Source: Pseudomonadota bacterium (GTDB lineage Bacteria; Pseudomonadota; Gammaproteobacteria; Xanthomonadales; Xanthomonadaceae). From it: a stretch of DNA of 64,000 nucleotides. Positions within the stretch are counted from its first letter, which is position 1. Each line of letters starts with the position of its first letter. Location of the stretch: the NCBI GenBank assembly GCA_018242425.1, contig JAFEBX010000009.1, positions 248,001-312,000 on the forward strand. The letters run 5' to 3'. The notes beneath the pieces are model-generated. The model was not told the DNA's origin and did not search any database. It worked only from the letters and a program-made list of their open reading frames with translations. This document shows, in pieces, positions 49,795 to 62,071 of this stretch. The translations under genes and the position numbers were made by a program.

Positions 49795-50832
49795 TCAGGC
49801 TGCGTTCTGGATGGTGATGCCGGCGTGCACGGTGTCGCTGCACGATGCCGCTTCGGTCAACTGCATCGGCCGCAGGCCAAGACGCTCGAACAGCCTGGCG
49901 TCGTGATCGACATCCGGATTGCCGGTGGTCAGCAGCTTTTCACCGTGGAAGATCGAGTTGGCGCCGGCGAGGAAGCACAGCGCCTGCAGTTCGTCGCCCA
50001 TGGTTTCGCGTCCGGCCGACAGGCGCACCATCGACTTCGGCATGATGATGCGGGCAACCGCAATCGTGCGCACGAATTCGAAGGAATCGAGTTCGGCGAC
50101 GGTGTTCTTTTCGGCGAGCGGCGTGCCGGCGACCTGCACCAGGCGGTTGATCGGCACCGAATCGGGATGCGCCGGCAGGTTGGCCAGCGTGCGCAGCAGG
50201 CCGGCGCGTTGCGCCCGCGATTCGCCCATGCCGACGATGCCGCCACAACAGGTCTTCATGCCCGCGTCGCGCACGTGGGTCAGCGTGTCGAGGCGATCCT
50301 GGTAATTGCGCGTGGTGATGACATCGCCGTAGAAGTCCGGCGCGGTATCGAGATTGTGGTTGTAGTAGTCGAGGCCGGCATCCTTCAAGGCATCGGCCTG
50401 CGGCGCGCTGAGCATGCCGAGGGTGGCGCAGGTCTCGAGACCAAGCGCCTTCACCCCACGGATCATTTCCGCGACCTTGGGGATGTCGCGATCCTTGGGC
50501 GAACGCCAGGCCGCGCCCATGCAAAAGCGCGAGGCACCGGCGGCCTTGGCCGCGCGCGCGCGTTCCAGCACGGCCTCGGCGTCCATCAGCTTGGTCGCCT
50601 CGACGCCGGTGTGATAGCGCTGGGCTTGCGGGCAATAACCGCAGTCTTCCGGGCAACCGCCGGTCTTCACCGACAGCAGCGTGCTGATCTGCACCTCGGC
50701 CGGATCGAAATATTGGCGATGGCTGGAGGCCGCGCGCTGGACCAGCTCGGTGAACGGCAGCGCGAACAGGGCTTCGACCTCGGATTGGCTCCAGTCGTGG
50801 CGCAGGGCGGGGACAGGTCCGACATCAGGCAT
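49795..50832 (-). CDS. bioB: Biotin synthase
   Basis: The 345-residue radical-SAM enzyme inserts sulfur into dethiobiotin. Cluster cysteines are at 60, 64 and 67 (CPEDCGYC). Further conserved segments are [21 protein letters not shown] and [12 protein letters not shown]. The ATG at 50832 starts [14 protein letters not shown]; upstream in-frame codons look non-coding. It is first in the bioB-F-H-C operon. bioA and bioD are not in the window. The 49-base gap to comF shows no clear BirA operator. Confidence 0.96.
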   Translation of the reverse strand: MPDVGPVPALRHDWSQSEVEALFALPFTELVQRAASSHRQYFDPAEVQISTLLSVKTGGCPEDCGYCPQAQRYHTGVEATKLMDAEAVLERARAAKAAGASRFCMGAAWRSPKDRDIPKVAEMIRGVKALGLETCATLGMLSAPQADALKDAGLDYYNHNLDTAPDFYGDVITTRNYQDRLDTLTHVRDAGMKTCCGGIVGMGESRAQRAGLLRTLANLPAHPDSVPINRLVQVAGTPLAEKNTVAELDSFEFVRTIAVARIIMPKSMVRLSAGRETMGDELQALCFLAGANSIFHGEKLLTTGNPDVDHDARLFERLGLRPMQLTEAASCSDTVHAGITIQNAA

Positions 50833-50881
50833 GGGGATTTTCCGAGGGTGCAGTAGCGCTGGGCCTGCCAGTCTGGAAACC

Positions 50882-51637
50882 ATGTCCAGCGCTGTCAACC
50901 TGAACCCCGTTACGGAAGTTGACTGGCCCGCCCGCCGGGGTGGCTGGCGACGCGCCGTGGATGCCGCCATCGACGCCCTCTATCCCCGTCGCTGCCTGGC
51001 CTGCGACTGCGAGGGCCAACCCGGCCTCGACCTGTGCCGGCTGTGCGAGGTCGAACTGCCATGGCTGCCGCCGGCCTGCCCGCGTTGCGCCCTGCCCTCG
51101 ATGTTCGGCCTACCCTGCGAGCGCTGCAGCGGTCGTACCTCGCCGATCCAGCGCACCCGTGCCGCCTTCCTCTACAACGCCCCGATCGATCGCCTGCTGC
51201 CGCGACTGAAATTCCACGAGGACTTGTGCGTTGGCCGGCTGGCCTCGTCGTTGATGTTGCGGGCGTTGCAACACGCCGATCGCCCCGACGCCGTCATCGC
51301 GATCCCGTTGCACCGCAAGCGCCTGCGCAAGCGCGGCTACAACCAGGCGCTGGAACTCGCCAAGCCACTCGCCCAAGCCTTCGACCTGCCGCTACGCGGC
51401 GACCTGCTGCAGCGGCGCCAGCACACCAGCGCGCAATCGAGCCTCGACAAGGGCGCACGCGCGGTGAACATGCAGGACGTCTTCGTGGGAGTGCGCGGGA
51501 AACGCGAAGTGCCGCGTCATGTCGCCCTGGTGGACGACGTGATGACGACCGGGGCGACTCTGGAGGCCGCGGCGATCGCGCTCAAGGCGATCGGTGTGCA
51601 GCGCATCGATGCATGGGTCTGCGCGCGGGTGCCCTAG
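50882..51637 (+). CDS. ComF family phosphoribosyltransferase-like protein
   Basis: The 251-residue protein has an N-terminal zinc-binding region with four cysteine pairs ([28 protein letters not shown]) and a type I phosphoribosyltransferase fold with the PRPP loop [13 protein letters not shown]. Also seen are [17 protein letters not shown] and [15 protein letters not shown]. ComF/GntX proteins act in DNA uptake or use of DNA as a nutrient; the reaction is unknown. It is divergent from bioB, and its TAG stop shares the palindrome CTAG with the ubiA stop. Confidence 0.92.
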   Translation: MSSAVNLNPVTEVDWPARRGGWRRAVDAAIDALYPRRCLACDCEGQPGLDLCRLCEVELPWLPPACPRCALPSMFGLPCERCSGRTSPIQRTRAAFLYNAPIDRLLPRLKFHEDLCVGRLASSLMLRALQHADRPDAVIAIPLHRKRLRKRGYNQALELAKPLAQAFDLPLRGDLLQRRQHTSAQSSLDKGARAVNMQDVFVGVRGKREVPRHVALVDDVMTTGATLEAAAIALKAIGVQRIDAWVCARVP

Positions 51638-52542
51638 CCGCGCCAGAAGTCCAGCGCGATGGCAGCGAAGATCGCCAGCCCCACCCAGTTGTTGTGGCGG
51701 AATGCGCGGAAGCAGCCATCGCGGTCGCGATTCCCCGCCATCCGGAATTCCCAGGCCACCAGTAGCGCCGCGACCAGCAATCCACCCCAGTACCAGCTGC
51801 CGCGATGGGCATCGTGGCCGACCAGCGCCAGCGTCGCGAACATGCAGGCATAGAGCACGCCCTGCGCGATCAGGTCGGCGTCGCCGAAGAGGATCGCCGT
51901 GGATTTCGCGCCCATGCGGATGTCGTCGTCGCGATCGACCATCGCATACCAGGTGTCATAGGCGGTCGACCACAGGATGTTGGCGATGTAGATCAGCCAC
52001 GCCAGTTTCGGCACGCCGCCGGTGATCGCCGCGAACGCCATCGGGATGCCCCAGCCGAAGGCCATGCCGAGATACACCTGCGGGAAATACGTGTAGCGCT
52101 TGAGATAGGGATAACTCGCGGCCAGCACCACGCCGACCACGCTCATCATGATGGTCAGGCGGTTCTGGGTGAGCACCAGCGCGAATGCCGCCAGCATCAG
52201 CACTGCGAACAGCACCAGCGCCTCGCGGCCACTCACCTCGCCGGTCGCAAGCGGTCGTCCGCGCGTGCGCTCGACCGAACCATCCAGCCAGCGGTCGGCA
52301 TAGTCGTTGATCACGCAACCGGCAGCGCGGGTCAGCCACACGCCAAGGGTGAACACGACGAGCGGCTTCCACGCCGGCATGCCGTTGGCCGCGAACCACA
52401 GCCCCCACCATGTCGGCCACAGTAGCAGCAGCCAGCCGACCGGCTTGTCGGCGCGCATCAATCGCAGGTAAAGACGCAGCTTGCGCCGCCACTCCGGTTC
52501 GATCGGCTGGTTCCAGGCCTCGGGGATCTGCGGCGTTGACAT
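51634..52542 (-). CDS. ubiA: 4-hydroxybenzoate octaprenyltransferase
   Basis: The 302-residue membrane prenyltransferase has two aspartate motifs: [19 protein letters not shown] and [16 protein letters not shown]. Between and after them are about nine transmembrane helices. It attaches the polyprenyl tail to 4-hydroxybenzoate in ubiquinone synthesis. No chorismate lyase gene (ubiC) is adjacent. The ATG at 52542 is chosen for an AGG motif upstream; 52548 is an alternative. Confidence 0.94.
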   Translation of the reverse strand: MSTPQIPEAWNQPIEPEWRRKLRLYLRLMRADKPVGWLLLLWPTWWGLWFAANGMPAWKPLVVFTLGVWLTRAAGCVINDYADRWLDGSVERTRGRPLATGEVSGREALVLFAVLMLAAFALVLTQNRLTIMMSVVGVVLAASYPYLKRYTYFPQVYLGMAFGWGIPMAFAAITGGVPKLAWLIYIANILWSTAYDTWYAMVDRDDDIRMGAKSTAILFGDADLIAQGVLYACMFATLALVGHDAHRGSWYWGGLLVAALLVAWEFRMAGNRDRDGCFRAFRHNNWVGLAIFAAIALDFWRG

Positions 52543-52611
52543 GCGCATAGCCTAGCAGCGCGGCTGGCCCTTACAGTAGCGATTCCCCTCGCATGACATC
52601 AGGCCCCGCGA

Positions 52612-54240
52612 ATGAGGTTAGATCGTCGCACGCTGCCCACCTTCCTGTTCACCGCCTGCTGTGCCGCAGTCTCGCTGTCAGTATTCGCCCGCGACACACC
52701 GACCGCGACGGCGCCCGCGATCATCCCTCTGCCGGCCTCGATGGAAATGGACGCCGGACGATTCCATCCCGGCAAAACCTTGCACATCGCGATCAGCGGG
52801 AAACTCGCCGATCGCAGCGCCATCGCCACGCTCGCCAACGATGTGTTGCGCGAGGCCTGGCATCGCCCGGTCGCCGCCGCCCCCACGCAGGGACACGCCG
52901 ATCTCCGCCTTGTCCTTGCAGCCGACGCGGGCGCCAACCGCGAGTCCTACACACTGCGGATCACGCGCGACGGCATCGTCATCCGCGCACCCAGCGACAC
53001 CGGCCTGTTCTACGGCCTGCAGACGCTGCGCCAGATCGCCACGCCCGGCAGCAGCGCGAGCGCCGGTCTTCCCGCACTGCACATCGCCGACCAGCCGCGT
53101 TTCGGCTATCGCGGCCTGATGCTGGATTCCGCCCGCCACATGCAGTCGATCCCCGCGATCAAGCAGCAACTCGACCTGATGGCGCGCTACAAGTTCAACA
53201 CCTTCCACTGGCATCTCACCGACGACCAGGGCTGGCGCATCGAGATCAAGCGTTATCCCAAGCTGGCGTCGATCTCGTCGATGCGCAAGGAGACGGTGAT
53301 CGGCAATCCCGACAACGGCGCGACCGCGCGCGACGGCATTCCCTACGGCGGTTACTACACCCAGGCGCAGGCCCGCGAGATCGTCGCCTATGCGAAGGCA
53401 CGACACATCACCGTGATTCCGGAAATCGACATGCCGGGGCACATGGTCGCGGCGCTCGCAGCCTATCCCGAACTCGCGTGCACGCCCGGTCCGTTCGACG
53501 TGTACACCACCTGGGGCGTCTCCGATGACGTCCTCTGTCCGAGTCCGCAGACCTTCGCTTTCGTCGAAGGCGTGCTGACGGAAGTGATGGCGGTCTTCCC
53601 CTCCCGTTACGTGCATGTCGGCGGCGATGAGGCACCGACCACGCGCTGGAAGCAGAGCGCGCTGGCCCAGGACATCATCCGTCGCGAAGGCTTGAAGGAC
53701 GAGCACGCGTTGCAAGGCTGGTTCCTGCGTCGCGTCGAAGGCTTCGTCCGCGCGCATGGCCGCACGATCATCGGCTGGGACGAAATCCTCGAAGGCGGCG
53801 CTTCGCCAACCGCCACCGTGATGTCGTGGCGTGGCATGCAGGGCGGCATCGATGCCGTGCGCCTCGGCCACGACGTGATCATGGCGCCGACCAGCCACGT
53901 CTATCTCGACTACTGCCAGTCCAAGACGCCGGGCGAACCACTGTGCATCGACAATTTCCTGCCATTGCGCACGGTCTACGACTTCGAACCCGTCCCCGAC
54001 GGGCTGACCGCGCCACAGGTCGCGCGCATCCTTGGTGGCCAGGGCAATCTGTGGACCGAATTCGTCAAGACGCAACAGGACGTGCAATACATGCTGTTCC
54101 CGCGCAGCTTCGCGCTGGCGGAAGTGTTGTGGTCGCCGAAACAGGCGCGCGACTGGAACGGTTTCCTGCTGCGGGTTCCGGCGCAATTCGCCGAACTTGA
54201 CCGCCTGCACGTGAACTATCGCCGCCTGGATCCCCAATGA
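52612..54240 (+). CDS. Exported beta-N-acetylhexosaminidase, GH20
   Basis: The 542-residue product has a signal peptide (about 1-27), a GH20b-like alpha/beta domain (about 35-150) and the catalytic barrel starting at RFGYRGLMLDSARH. The catalytic Asp-Glu pair is in HVGGDEAPTT (about 342). FNTFHWHLTDDQGWRIEIK and GWDEILEGG are family landmarks. It removes terminal GlcNAc or GalNAc from glycans or chitin oligomers in the periplasm or outside. It overlaps the fucosidase gene by four bases. Confidence 0.95.
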   Translation: MRLDRRTLPTFLFTACCAAVSLSVFARDTPTATAPAIIPLPASMEMDAGRFHPGKTLHIAISGKLADRSAIATLANDVLREAWHRPVAAAPTQGHADLRLVLAADAGANRESYTLRITRDGIVIRAPSDTGLFYGLQTLRQIATPGSSASAGLPALHIADQPRFGYRGLMLDSARHMQSIPAIKQQLDLMARYKFNTFHWHLTDDQGWRIEIKRYPKLASISSMRKETVIGNPDNGATARDGIPYGGYYTQAQAREIVAYAKARHITVIPEIDMPGHMVAALAAYPELACTPGPFDVYTTWGVSDDVLCPSPQTFAFVEGVLTEVMAVFPSRYVHVGGDEAPTTRWKQSALAQDIIRREGLKDEHALQGWFLRRVEGFVRAHGRTIIGWDEILEGGASPTATVMSWRGMQGGIDAVRLGHDVIMAPTSHVYLDYCQSKTPGEPLCIDNFLPLRTVYDFEPVPDGLTAPQVARILGGQGNLWTEFVKTQQDVQYMLFPRSFALAEVLWSPKQARDWNGFLLRVPAQFAELDRLHVNYRRLDPQ

Positions 54241-55913
54241 CCTTGCGCCGATCCGCGCTGCTCGCGGTCGGCCTGCTGCTTTCGGCAGCGGTCACCGCGC
54301 AAAGCCGCGGCGCGGATGGCGAACGCATCGCCCGCTGGCAGCGCCTGGGTTACGGCATGTTCGTGCATTGGGGCCTGTATTCGGAACTCGGCGGCGCCTG
54401 GCAGGGCAAGCCGGTGACGAAGGGATATTCCGAACAGATCCAGGGTTGGGCGAACATCCCGACGGACGATTACCTCAAGGTCGCGTCGCGCTTTTCCGCG
54501 ACGAAGTTCGATGCCGACGCCATCTGCAGGCTGGCGAAGGATGGCGGCGCGCGCTACATCGTCGTCACCAGCAAGCACCACGACGGCTTCGCGATGTTCG
54601 ACACCAGGTCGACCGACTACAACGTGGTCAAGCGCACGCCGTTCGCAAAGGATCCATTGAAGTTGCTGTCGACCGCATGCCGCAGGATCGGCGTCGGCTT
54701 TGGCGTCTACTTCTCGCTGGTCGACTGGCACGCCGGCCACGCACCCGAGGTGCAGCACAACAGCAACCCGATTCCGCTGGCGATGGAACCGCTGATCGAA
54801 CGACAGCTGACCGAGTTGATGTCGAACTACGGCCCGATCACCGAAGTGTGGTTCGATATGTCGGCGCCGACGCCGGAACAGAGCCGCAGGTTCGCCGCGA
54901 TCGTGCACCGGTTGCAGCCGCAAGCCGCGATCAACGGCCGCATCTGGAACAACCGCGGCGATTTCGTCACCCTTGGTGACAATGAGCTGCCGCCGGAAAC
55001 GATGCAGCCGCCGTTCGAGGTGCCGGCGTCGATCTATCACGCCACCTGGGGTTATCGCAGCTGGCAACGGCGCGACGACCTTGACGGCAAGATCCGCGAG
55101 CTTGCCAATGGCCTGGTGCAGACGCGCGCGGCGGGCGGCAACTATCTGCTCAACATCGGGCCCAAGGGTGATGGCAGCGTGGTGCCGTTCGAAGCCGACG
55201 TGATGCACGGCATCGGCGCGTGGTTGCGCCGCCATCCCGGACTGCTCGATGCATCACCCAGCGGACTGCCGCGACAGCCTTGGGGTGCGACCTTGCTGCG
55301 TGGACGCTCGCTGTATCTCGTCGTCCATGACTGGCCGGGCAGATCACTCCACGTTGCAGGATTGGCCAACGATCCTGTTTCCGTGGGCATCGATGGCGGC
55401 GCGGCGCTGTCATGGCATCGCGATGACAGTGACGTGGTGATCGATCTGCCTGCATCCAGACCCGATGGCGTATTGCCGGTGCTGCGGGTCGCGTTGTCGT
55501 CGCCGCTGCTCGTGGTTCCAGCGCACGTCGTGGCGGCAAACGCCGATGGCGGCTACAACATCGGCGGCGATGCTTGGCAGCCACGCACCAGCTTCAGCTT
55601 CGACAGCGGCTACCTCACCCAAACCACCACGAAAGTGGCGATCGATGCCGCCATCGCCTCGCCCCGTGCACAAGAGGTGATGCTGCATTTCCTCAACGCG
55701 CGCGCGCGCACCGATCGCAGTTACCGCATCAGCATCGCCGGGCATTCGCGGGTGGTCACCGGCAAGGAACTCGCCAATCACGACATCGGCCCATTTGCAC
55801 TGCCGGCATCGCCGGCCGTGGCCGTCGGGATTCAGCTCGCCGATCCGGCTTATCCGGCCGAGGACATCGGGCTGTCGTTCGATTCCGCCGAAATTTCGCG
55901 TCGATTGCGGTGA
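54237..55913 (+). CDS. Exported alpha-L-fucosidase, GH29
   Basis: The 558-residue product has a signal peptide (about 1-21) and the GH29 catalytic barrel: RLGYGMFVHWGLYS, YIVVTSKHHDGFAMFDT, nucleophile region ITEVWFDMS, and AAGGNYLLNIGPKGDG. A C-terminal beta-sandwich part (about 345-558) may bind carbohydrate. It releases alpha-linked L-fucose from glycans. Because its ATG overlaps the hexosaminidase stop, both enzymes are made together and probably degrade a common fucosylated, GlcNAc-containing glycan. Confidence 0.93.
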   Translation: MTLRRSALLAVGLLLSAAVTAQSRGADGERIARWQRLGYGMFVHWGLYSELGGAWQGKPVTKGYSEQIQGWANIPTDDYLKVASRFSATKFDADAICRLAKDGGARYIVVTSKHHDGFAMFDTRSTDYNVVKRTPFAKDPLKLLSTACRRIGVGFGVYFSLVDWHAGHAPEVQHNSNPIPLAMEPLIERQLTELMSNYGPITEVWFDMSAPTPEQSRRFAAIVHRLQPQAAINGRIWNNRGDFVTLGDNELPPETMQPPFEVPASIYHATWGYRSWQRRDDLDGKIRELANGLVQTRAAGGNYLLNIGPKGDGSVVPFEADVMHGIGAWLRRHPGLLDASPSGLPRQPWGATLLRGRSLYLVVHDWPGRSLHVAGLANDPVSVGIDGGAALSWHRDDSDVVIDLPASRPDGVLPVLRVALSSPLLVVPAHVVAANADGGYNIGGDAWQPRTSFSFDSGYLTQTTTKVAIDAAIASPRAQEVMLHFLNARARTDRSYRISIAGHSRVVTGKELANHDIGPFALPASPAVAVGIQLADPAYPAEDIGLSFDSAEISRRLR

Positions 55914-55952
55914 GCGGCTACAATGCCCGCTCCGCTGCGGCGGACACGGCAC

Positions 55953-56029
55953 GCGCCCGTAGCTCAGCCGGATAGAGTAGTGGCTTCCGAAGCCATTGGT
56001 CGGGGGTTCGAATCCCTCCGGGCGCGCCA
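55953..56029 (+). tRNA. tRNA-Arg (anticodon CCG)
   Basis: A complete 77-base cloverleaf is visible. The acceptor stem is GCGCCCG / CGGGCGC, the D arm GCTC...GAGT ends in a wobble pair, and the anticodon stem GTGGC / GCCAT surrounds the loop TTCCGAA with anticodon CCG. The T arm contains GTTCGAATC, and the 3' CCA is encoded. It reads CGG arginine codons. It stands alone between the fucosidase and kdpE genes. Confidence 0.97.
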
Positions 56030-56093
56030 CTCCCCTTCGAACATGCCCGGTCTCCCGGACGCATGCCGACGACTTTCCCGAAGCCAGTCGTCG

Positions 56094-56807
56094 CTACGAC
56101 CGTTGCGGCCTGAAGCGCAAACCCACACCCGGCTCCGTCACGATCCAGCGCGGCGATGCGGGATCGTCGCCAAGCTTGTGGCGCAGCTTGGCTAGCAGGA
56201 TGCGCAGGTAATGGGTGTCTTCGGCGTGGGTCGGTCCCCACACCTCGCGCAACAACTGCGGCTGGGTGACGACGCGATCGGCATGCCGTAGCAACAAGGC
56301 AAGCAAGGCGTATTCCTTGCGCGTGAGCGCTAATGCCTGGCCATCGAGCGCGACTTCGCGACGCGCCAGGTCGATGCGCAGGCGGCCATCGTCGTAGACG
56401 GGAGGTTCGGCCGCAGTCGCGGGTGCGACGGCATCGCGCAGCAGCGCCCGCACGCGCGCCATCAGTTCCGGAACACCGAACGGCTTGGTGACGTAATCGT
56501 TGGCGCCGGCGTCCAGCGCGCGCACCTTGCCGCCTTCATCGGCGCGCACCGACAGCACCAGCACCGGCACCTTCGACCATTCGCGCAATGCGCGCAGCAC
56601 GTCATGGCCATCCATGTCGGGCAGGCCAAGGTCGAGGATGACGAGATCGGCGCCGCGGGTCGCCAATGCATCGAGCCCGCTGCGGCCGTCTTCCGCCATC
56701 AACACGCTGTAACCCTGCGCACGCAGGCTGATGTCGAGGAACTTGCGGATCTGCGGCTCGTCATCAATGACGAGTACGCGGATCGCCTGTCCCGTCACGG
56801 TATTCAC
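56094..56807 (-). CDS. kdpE: KDP operon response regulator KdpE
   Basis: The 237-residue OmpR-type regulator has receiver phospho-acceptor Asp59 (LVILDLGLPDMDG), the KPFG switch lysine and a winged-helix DNA-binding domain (LTRKEYALLALLLRHADRVV, RILLAKLRHKLG). It is phosphorylated by KdpD and activates the kdp promoter under K+ limitation. The start is GTG and overlaps the kdpD stop. A hairpin (56067-56074 with 56086-56093) lies directly after its stop but lacks a T-run. Confidence 0.95.
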   Translation of the reverse strand: MNTVTGQAIRVLVIDDEPQIRKFLDISLRAQGYSVLMAEDGRSGLDALATRGADLVILDLGLPDMDGHDVLRALREWSKVPVLVLSVRADEGGKVRALDAGANDYVTKPFGVPELMARVRALLRDAVAPATAAEPPVYDDGRLRIDLARREVALDGQALALTRKEYALLALLLRHADRVVTQPQLLREVWGPTHAEDTHYLRILLAKLRHKLGDDPASPRWIVTEPGVGLRFRPQRS

Positions 56808-59452
56808 TGTTGTGCTGCGTCCGGCGTCATGCGCGGCAGTGTGATGCGGATGCAGGTGCCGCGTCCATCCCGTCCCGGCAATGCAGCGACCGAACCGCCG
56901 TGCGCACCGATCATGCCCTGGGCGATGGTGAGCCCGAGCCCGGTGCCATGGCGTCCGCGATCACCGCGTTCGACGCTGTAGAACATGTCGAAGATGCGGG
57001 CGCGATCGGCTTCGGGAATGCCCGGGCCTTCGTCGACGACGTCAACCTGCAGGGCGCCATCGGGCGCATCGCCGGCACGCACGCGCACCGGTTTCCCGCT
57101 GGGTGAGAACTTCGCGGCGTTCTCGATGATGTTGAACAGCGCCTGTTCCACCAACGCCGGATGCACCCACAGCGGCGCCAGTCCCGGCTCGACGTCGACT
57201 TCGATCCACGCGCCGGGGACGAACTTGCGGATGCGTTCGACCGCTGCGCCCACCACTTCGTCGACGCCGATCCAGTCGCGATTGAGTTTCAGGCCACCGT
57301 GGCCGAGCCGCGTCATGTCGAGCAGGTTCTGGATGTAGCGATCGAGTCGCTGCCCTTCCAGGCGAATGGTGTCGAGCAGCTCGTCGCGATCGTGGCCGTC
57401 CATCTGCGCGCCGTAATGCTGCAGGCTGGATGCCGAGCCGATGATCGCCGCCAGCGGCGAGCGCAGGTCGTGCGACACCGACGACAACAGCGCCGAACGC
57501 AGGCGCTCGGTTTCTCCGGTCATGCGCGCATCCTGGAGTTCGCCGACCAAGCGCGTGCGCAACGCAGCCTGGGCGATGTCGTCGGCCATTGCCTCGGCCA
57601 GGCGCTGCTGCTCAGCCGTCAATCGCGTCACCGAATCGCCTGGACGCAACGCGATCCAGCCGATGGTGCTGCCGTTGCCGCGCAGGGGCAGCAACCACCA
57701 CGGGCAAGTCGACAATGTCGCGGTGAAGCGTCCGGCCGGCTGGCCGTGCGCAATCACCCATTGCGCCGCCGCCCGCGCCTTGTCGTCGAACTCTTCTATG
57801 GCGGAAGCATCCGCGCCGAAATGGACGATGGCCTTGACGTCGAGCGCACGCTTCAAGGCGTTGCGACCGGCACGTTCGACGTCTCCGGGGTCGGCGGCGG
57901 CGGCGAGATCGCGCGACAACGCTTCCAGCGCGGTGGCGTGCGCATTCGATGCCCGCAATGCCACCACTTGCATGCGCAGCCGCGCCGCCAGCCGTCCCGC
58001 CAGCAGCGCTGTCGCCAGGAACAGCAGCGCCGTGGTGACGCCGCGCTGTGCCGAAATGTAGAGCGTGAAATACGGCGGGATGAAGAAAAAATCGTAGGCG
58101 AAGAAGCACAGGACCGCCGCGTACACCGCCGCCGCGACACGCGTGCGCGTCGCGACCACCAGCACGGCGACGATGAAGATCATCGACAGGTCGCTGATGT
58201 CGAGCCAGCGCTTGGCCACCGCGGCGATGCCGACGAACAGCGCCGAAATCAAGCTTGCCTGCCCGAAATCCCCCAGCTGCAATGCGTTGCCGATGCCATC
58301 GCCCACCCGCTTGCGGGATTCCGCCCGCGCCTCCGGCGTACTGACGATGACGATCTCGAAATGCGCGCCGCGTTCGATCAGTTGCTGGGTGATCGTGCGA
58401 TTGAACAGGCGTGCTAGCGGGCGATCGCGGGTGCGGCCGATCACGATCGAGGACGCGCCAACGCGGTTGGCGTAATCGAGCAACGCATCGACCACCCTGT
58501 CGCCATGCAGGACTTCGGTGGCGCCGCCGAGGCGACGCGCCATCGCCAGCGCACGATCGATTTCCAGTTGCACGTCGTGCGGCCACGCCCTGCCTTCGAC
58601 GCTGACCACCGTCCACGGCGCATCACGTCGTTCGGCCAGGCGGCGGCCGACGCGCACCAGGTATTCCGACTGGCCACGGCCGTCGATGGCGACGATCACC
58701 TGCCGGCGCAATGGCACCGCCGCAACGCCACGCGCGGTCTGGGCCTCGCGCAGGTCGGAGTCGACGCGATCGGCGGCGGTCTGCATCGCCAGTTCGCGCA
58801 GCGCCGCCAGATTCGACGGCACGAAGAACGACTGTAACGCCTGCGCCGCCTGTTCCGGCAGATAGACCTTGCCCTGGTGCAGGCGTTCGATCAGTTCACC
58901 CGGTGGCAGGTCGACCAGCACGATGTCGCGCAGGCGATCGAACACCGCGTCGGGCACGGTTTCAGCGACGCGCACGCCGGTGATGCGATGGACGACGTCG
59001 TTGAGGCTTTCGAGATGCTGGATGTTGATGGTGCTGTAGACGTCGATCCCGGCGTCCAGCAGTTCCGCCACATCCTGCCAGCGCCGTTCGTGGCGACTTC
59101 CGGGCGCGTTGCGATGCGCGAGCTCGTCGACCAGCGCGACTTCCGGTTTGCGCGCCAGCAGGCGATCGAGGTCCATCTCCTCGACGACATGCCCGCGATA
59201 CGGGATCGCGAGCCGCGGCAATACTTCGAGGCCATCGACCAGCGCCGCGGTTTCGCCGCGGCCATGGGTTTCGACGATGGCGACCACCACGTCGACGCCA
59301 CGCCGACGCAATTCCTGCGCGCGACCGAGCATGGCATAGGTCTTGCCGACACCCGGCGCGGCGCCGAGGAACAGCGTCAGTCGCCCCTGGCGCTGGCGCT
59401 GGAGTTCGCCGATCAGTGCATCAGCCTGTGCAGAGCGCGCGGGTTCGGGCAT
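56804..59452 (-). CDS. kdpD: Osmosensitive K+ channel sensor histidine kinase KdpD
   Basis: The 882-residue kinase has the KdpD N-terminal domain (Walker A-like GAAPGVGKTYAML at about 33, then ALVDELAHRNAPGSRH). A USP-like domain follows (about 250-380; ASSIVIGRTRDRP), then four membrane helices (about 400-500), a GAF-like region, the His box SSVSHDLRSPLAAIIG (about 657) and an HATPase domain (NIIENAAKFSP, GTGLGLTIA). It controls kdpE according to K+ and ionic strength. It begins 21 bases after kdpC on the same strand. Confidence 0.95.
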   Translation of the reverse strand: MPEPARSAQADALIGELQRQRQGRLTLFLGAAPGVGKTYAMLGRAQELRRRGVDVVVAIVETHGRGETAALVDGLEVLPRLAIPYRGHVVEEMDLDRLLARKPEVALVDELAHRNAPGSRHERRWQDVAELLDAGIDVYSTINIQHLESLNDVVHRITGVRVAETVPDAVFDRLRDIVLVDLPPGELIERLHQGKVYLPEQAAQALQSFFVPSNLAALRELAMQTAADRVDSDLREAQTARGVAAVPLRRQVIVAIDGRGQSEYLVRVGRRLAERRDAPWTVVSVEGRAWPHDVQLEIDRALAMARRLGGATEVLHGDRVVDALLDYANRVGASSIVIGRTRDRPLARLFNRTITQQLIERGAHFEIVIVSTPEARAESRKRVGDGIGNALQLGDFGQASLISALFVGIAAVAKRWLDISDLSMIFIVAVLVVATRTRVAAAVYAAVLCFFAYDFFFIPPYFTLYISAQRGVTTALLFLATALLAGRLAARLRMQVVALRASNAHATALEALSRDLAAAADPGDVERAGRNALKRALDVKAIVHFGADASAIEEFDDKARAAAQWVIAHGQPAGRFTATLSTCPWWLLPLRGNGSTIGWIALRPGDSVTRLTAEQQRLAEAMADDIAQAALRTRLVGELQDARMTGETERLRSALLSSVSHDLRSPLAAIIGSASSLQHYGAQMDGHDRDELLDTIRLEGQRLDRYIQNLLDMTRLGHGGLKLNRDWIGVDEVVGAAVERIRKFVPGAWIEVDVEPGLAPLWVHPALVEQALFNIIENAAKFSPSGKPVRVRAGDAPDGALQVDVVDEGPGIPEADRARIFDMFYSVERGDRGRHGTGLGLTIAQGMIGAHGGSVAALPGRDGRGTCIRITLPRMTPDAAQQ

Positions 59453-59473
59453 GGCCACAGTATCGGCGCTCCG

Positions 59474-60073
59474 TCATCGCCGCGCATCCAGCGCAAGGTT
59501 GAGCCGCACCACGTTGACACGCGCCGGGCCGAAGATCCCGAACTGTGGTTGTGCGGTGCCGGCTTCGACCAGATGGCGGACTTCGGCTTCCGGCAAGCCA
59601 CGCGCGCGGGCGACACGCGCAACCTGTTGCATCGCGGCCTGCACGCTGATGTCGGGATCGACGCCGCTGCCGGATTGCGTCAACAGGTCATCGGCGACCT
59701 GCGCCACGGCGATCCCGTCGCGTCGCGCGATCTCGCCGCGCAACGCTTCGACGCGCTTGCGCAAATCAGGATTGGTGCGGGCGAGATTGCTGCCGGCGGC
59801 GCTCATCGGATCGTATTTCGCCGCCGACGGGCGCGGCTGGAAGTAGCCGGGTGCGGCGAACGGTTGTGCGACCAGTTCCGAGGCGACGGCCTTGCCATCG
59901 CGAATGATAATGCTGCCATTCGCGTGATACGGGAACAGTGCGCCATCGATCCCGGCCGACAGCAATGAATACGCGAAACCGAACAGGCCGAGGGTGATCG
60001 CCATCAGCGCGATCGCCGCCCGCCACAGCGCAGCTGTTCCGACGGGAAAATCCTGTTGTCGTGCAATGTCCAT
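59474..60073 (-). CDS. kdpC: K+-transporting ATPase subunit KdpC
   Basis: The 199-residue subunit has one N-terminal transmembrane helix (about 18-40) and a periplasmic domain with the conserved FQPRPSAAKYDPMSAAGSNL and DLLTQSGSGVDPDIS segments. It stabilises the KdpFABC complex and raises ATP affinity. It starts three bases after kdpB. The length is typical. Confidence 0.95.
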   Translation of the reverse strand: MDIARQQDFPVGTAALWRAAIALMAITLGLFGFAYSLLSAGIDGALFPYHANGSIIIRDGKAVASELVAQPFAAPGYFQPRPSAAKYDPMSAAGSNLARTNPDLRKRVEALRGEIARRDGIAVAQVADDLLTQSGSGVDPDISVQAAMQQVARVARARGLPEAEVRHLVEAGTAQPQFGIFGPARVNVVRLNLALDARR

Positions 60074-60076
60074 GGT

Positions 60077-62067
<1,991 letters not shown>

Positions 62068-62071
<4 letters not shown>

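Noticed and set aside
50833..50881. Possible BirA/BioQ operator between bioB and comF
   Set aside because: No palindrome resembling a biotin operator could be found in these 49 bases.
56067..56093. Hairpin directly after kdpE as a terminator
   Set aside because: The 8-bp stem CGACGACT/AGTCGTCG has no T-run in either direction, so I do not call it an intrinsic terminator.
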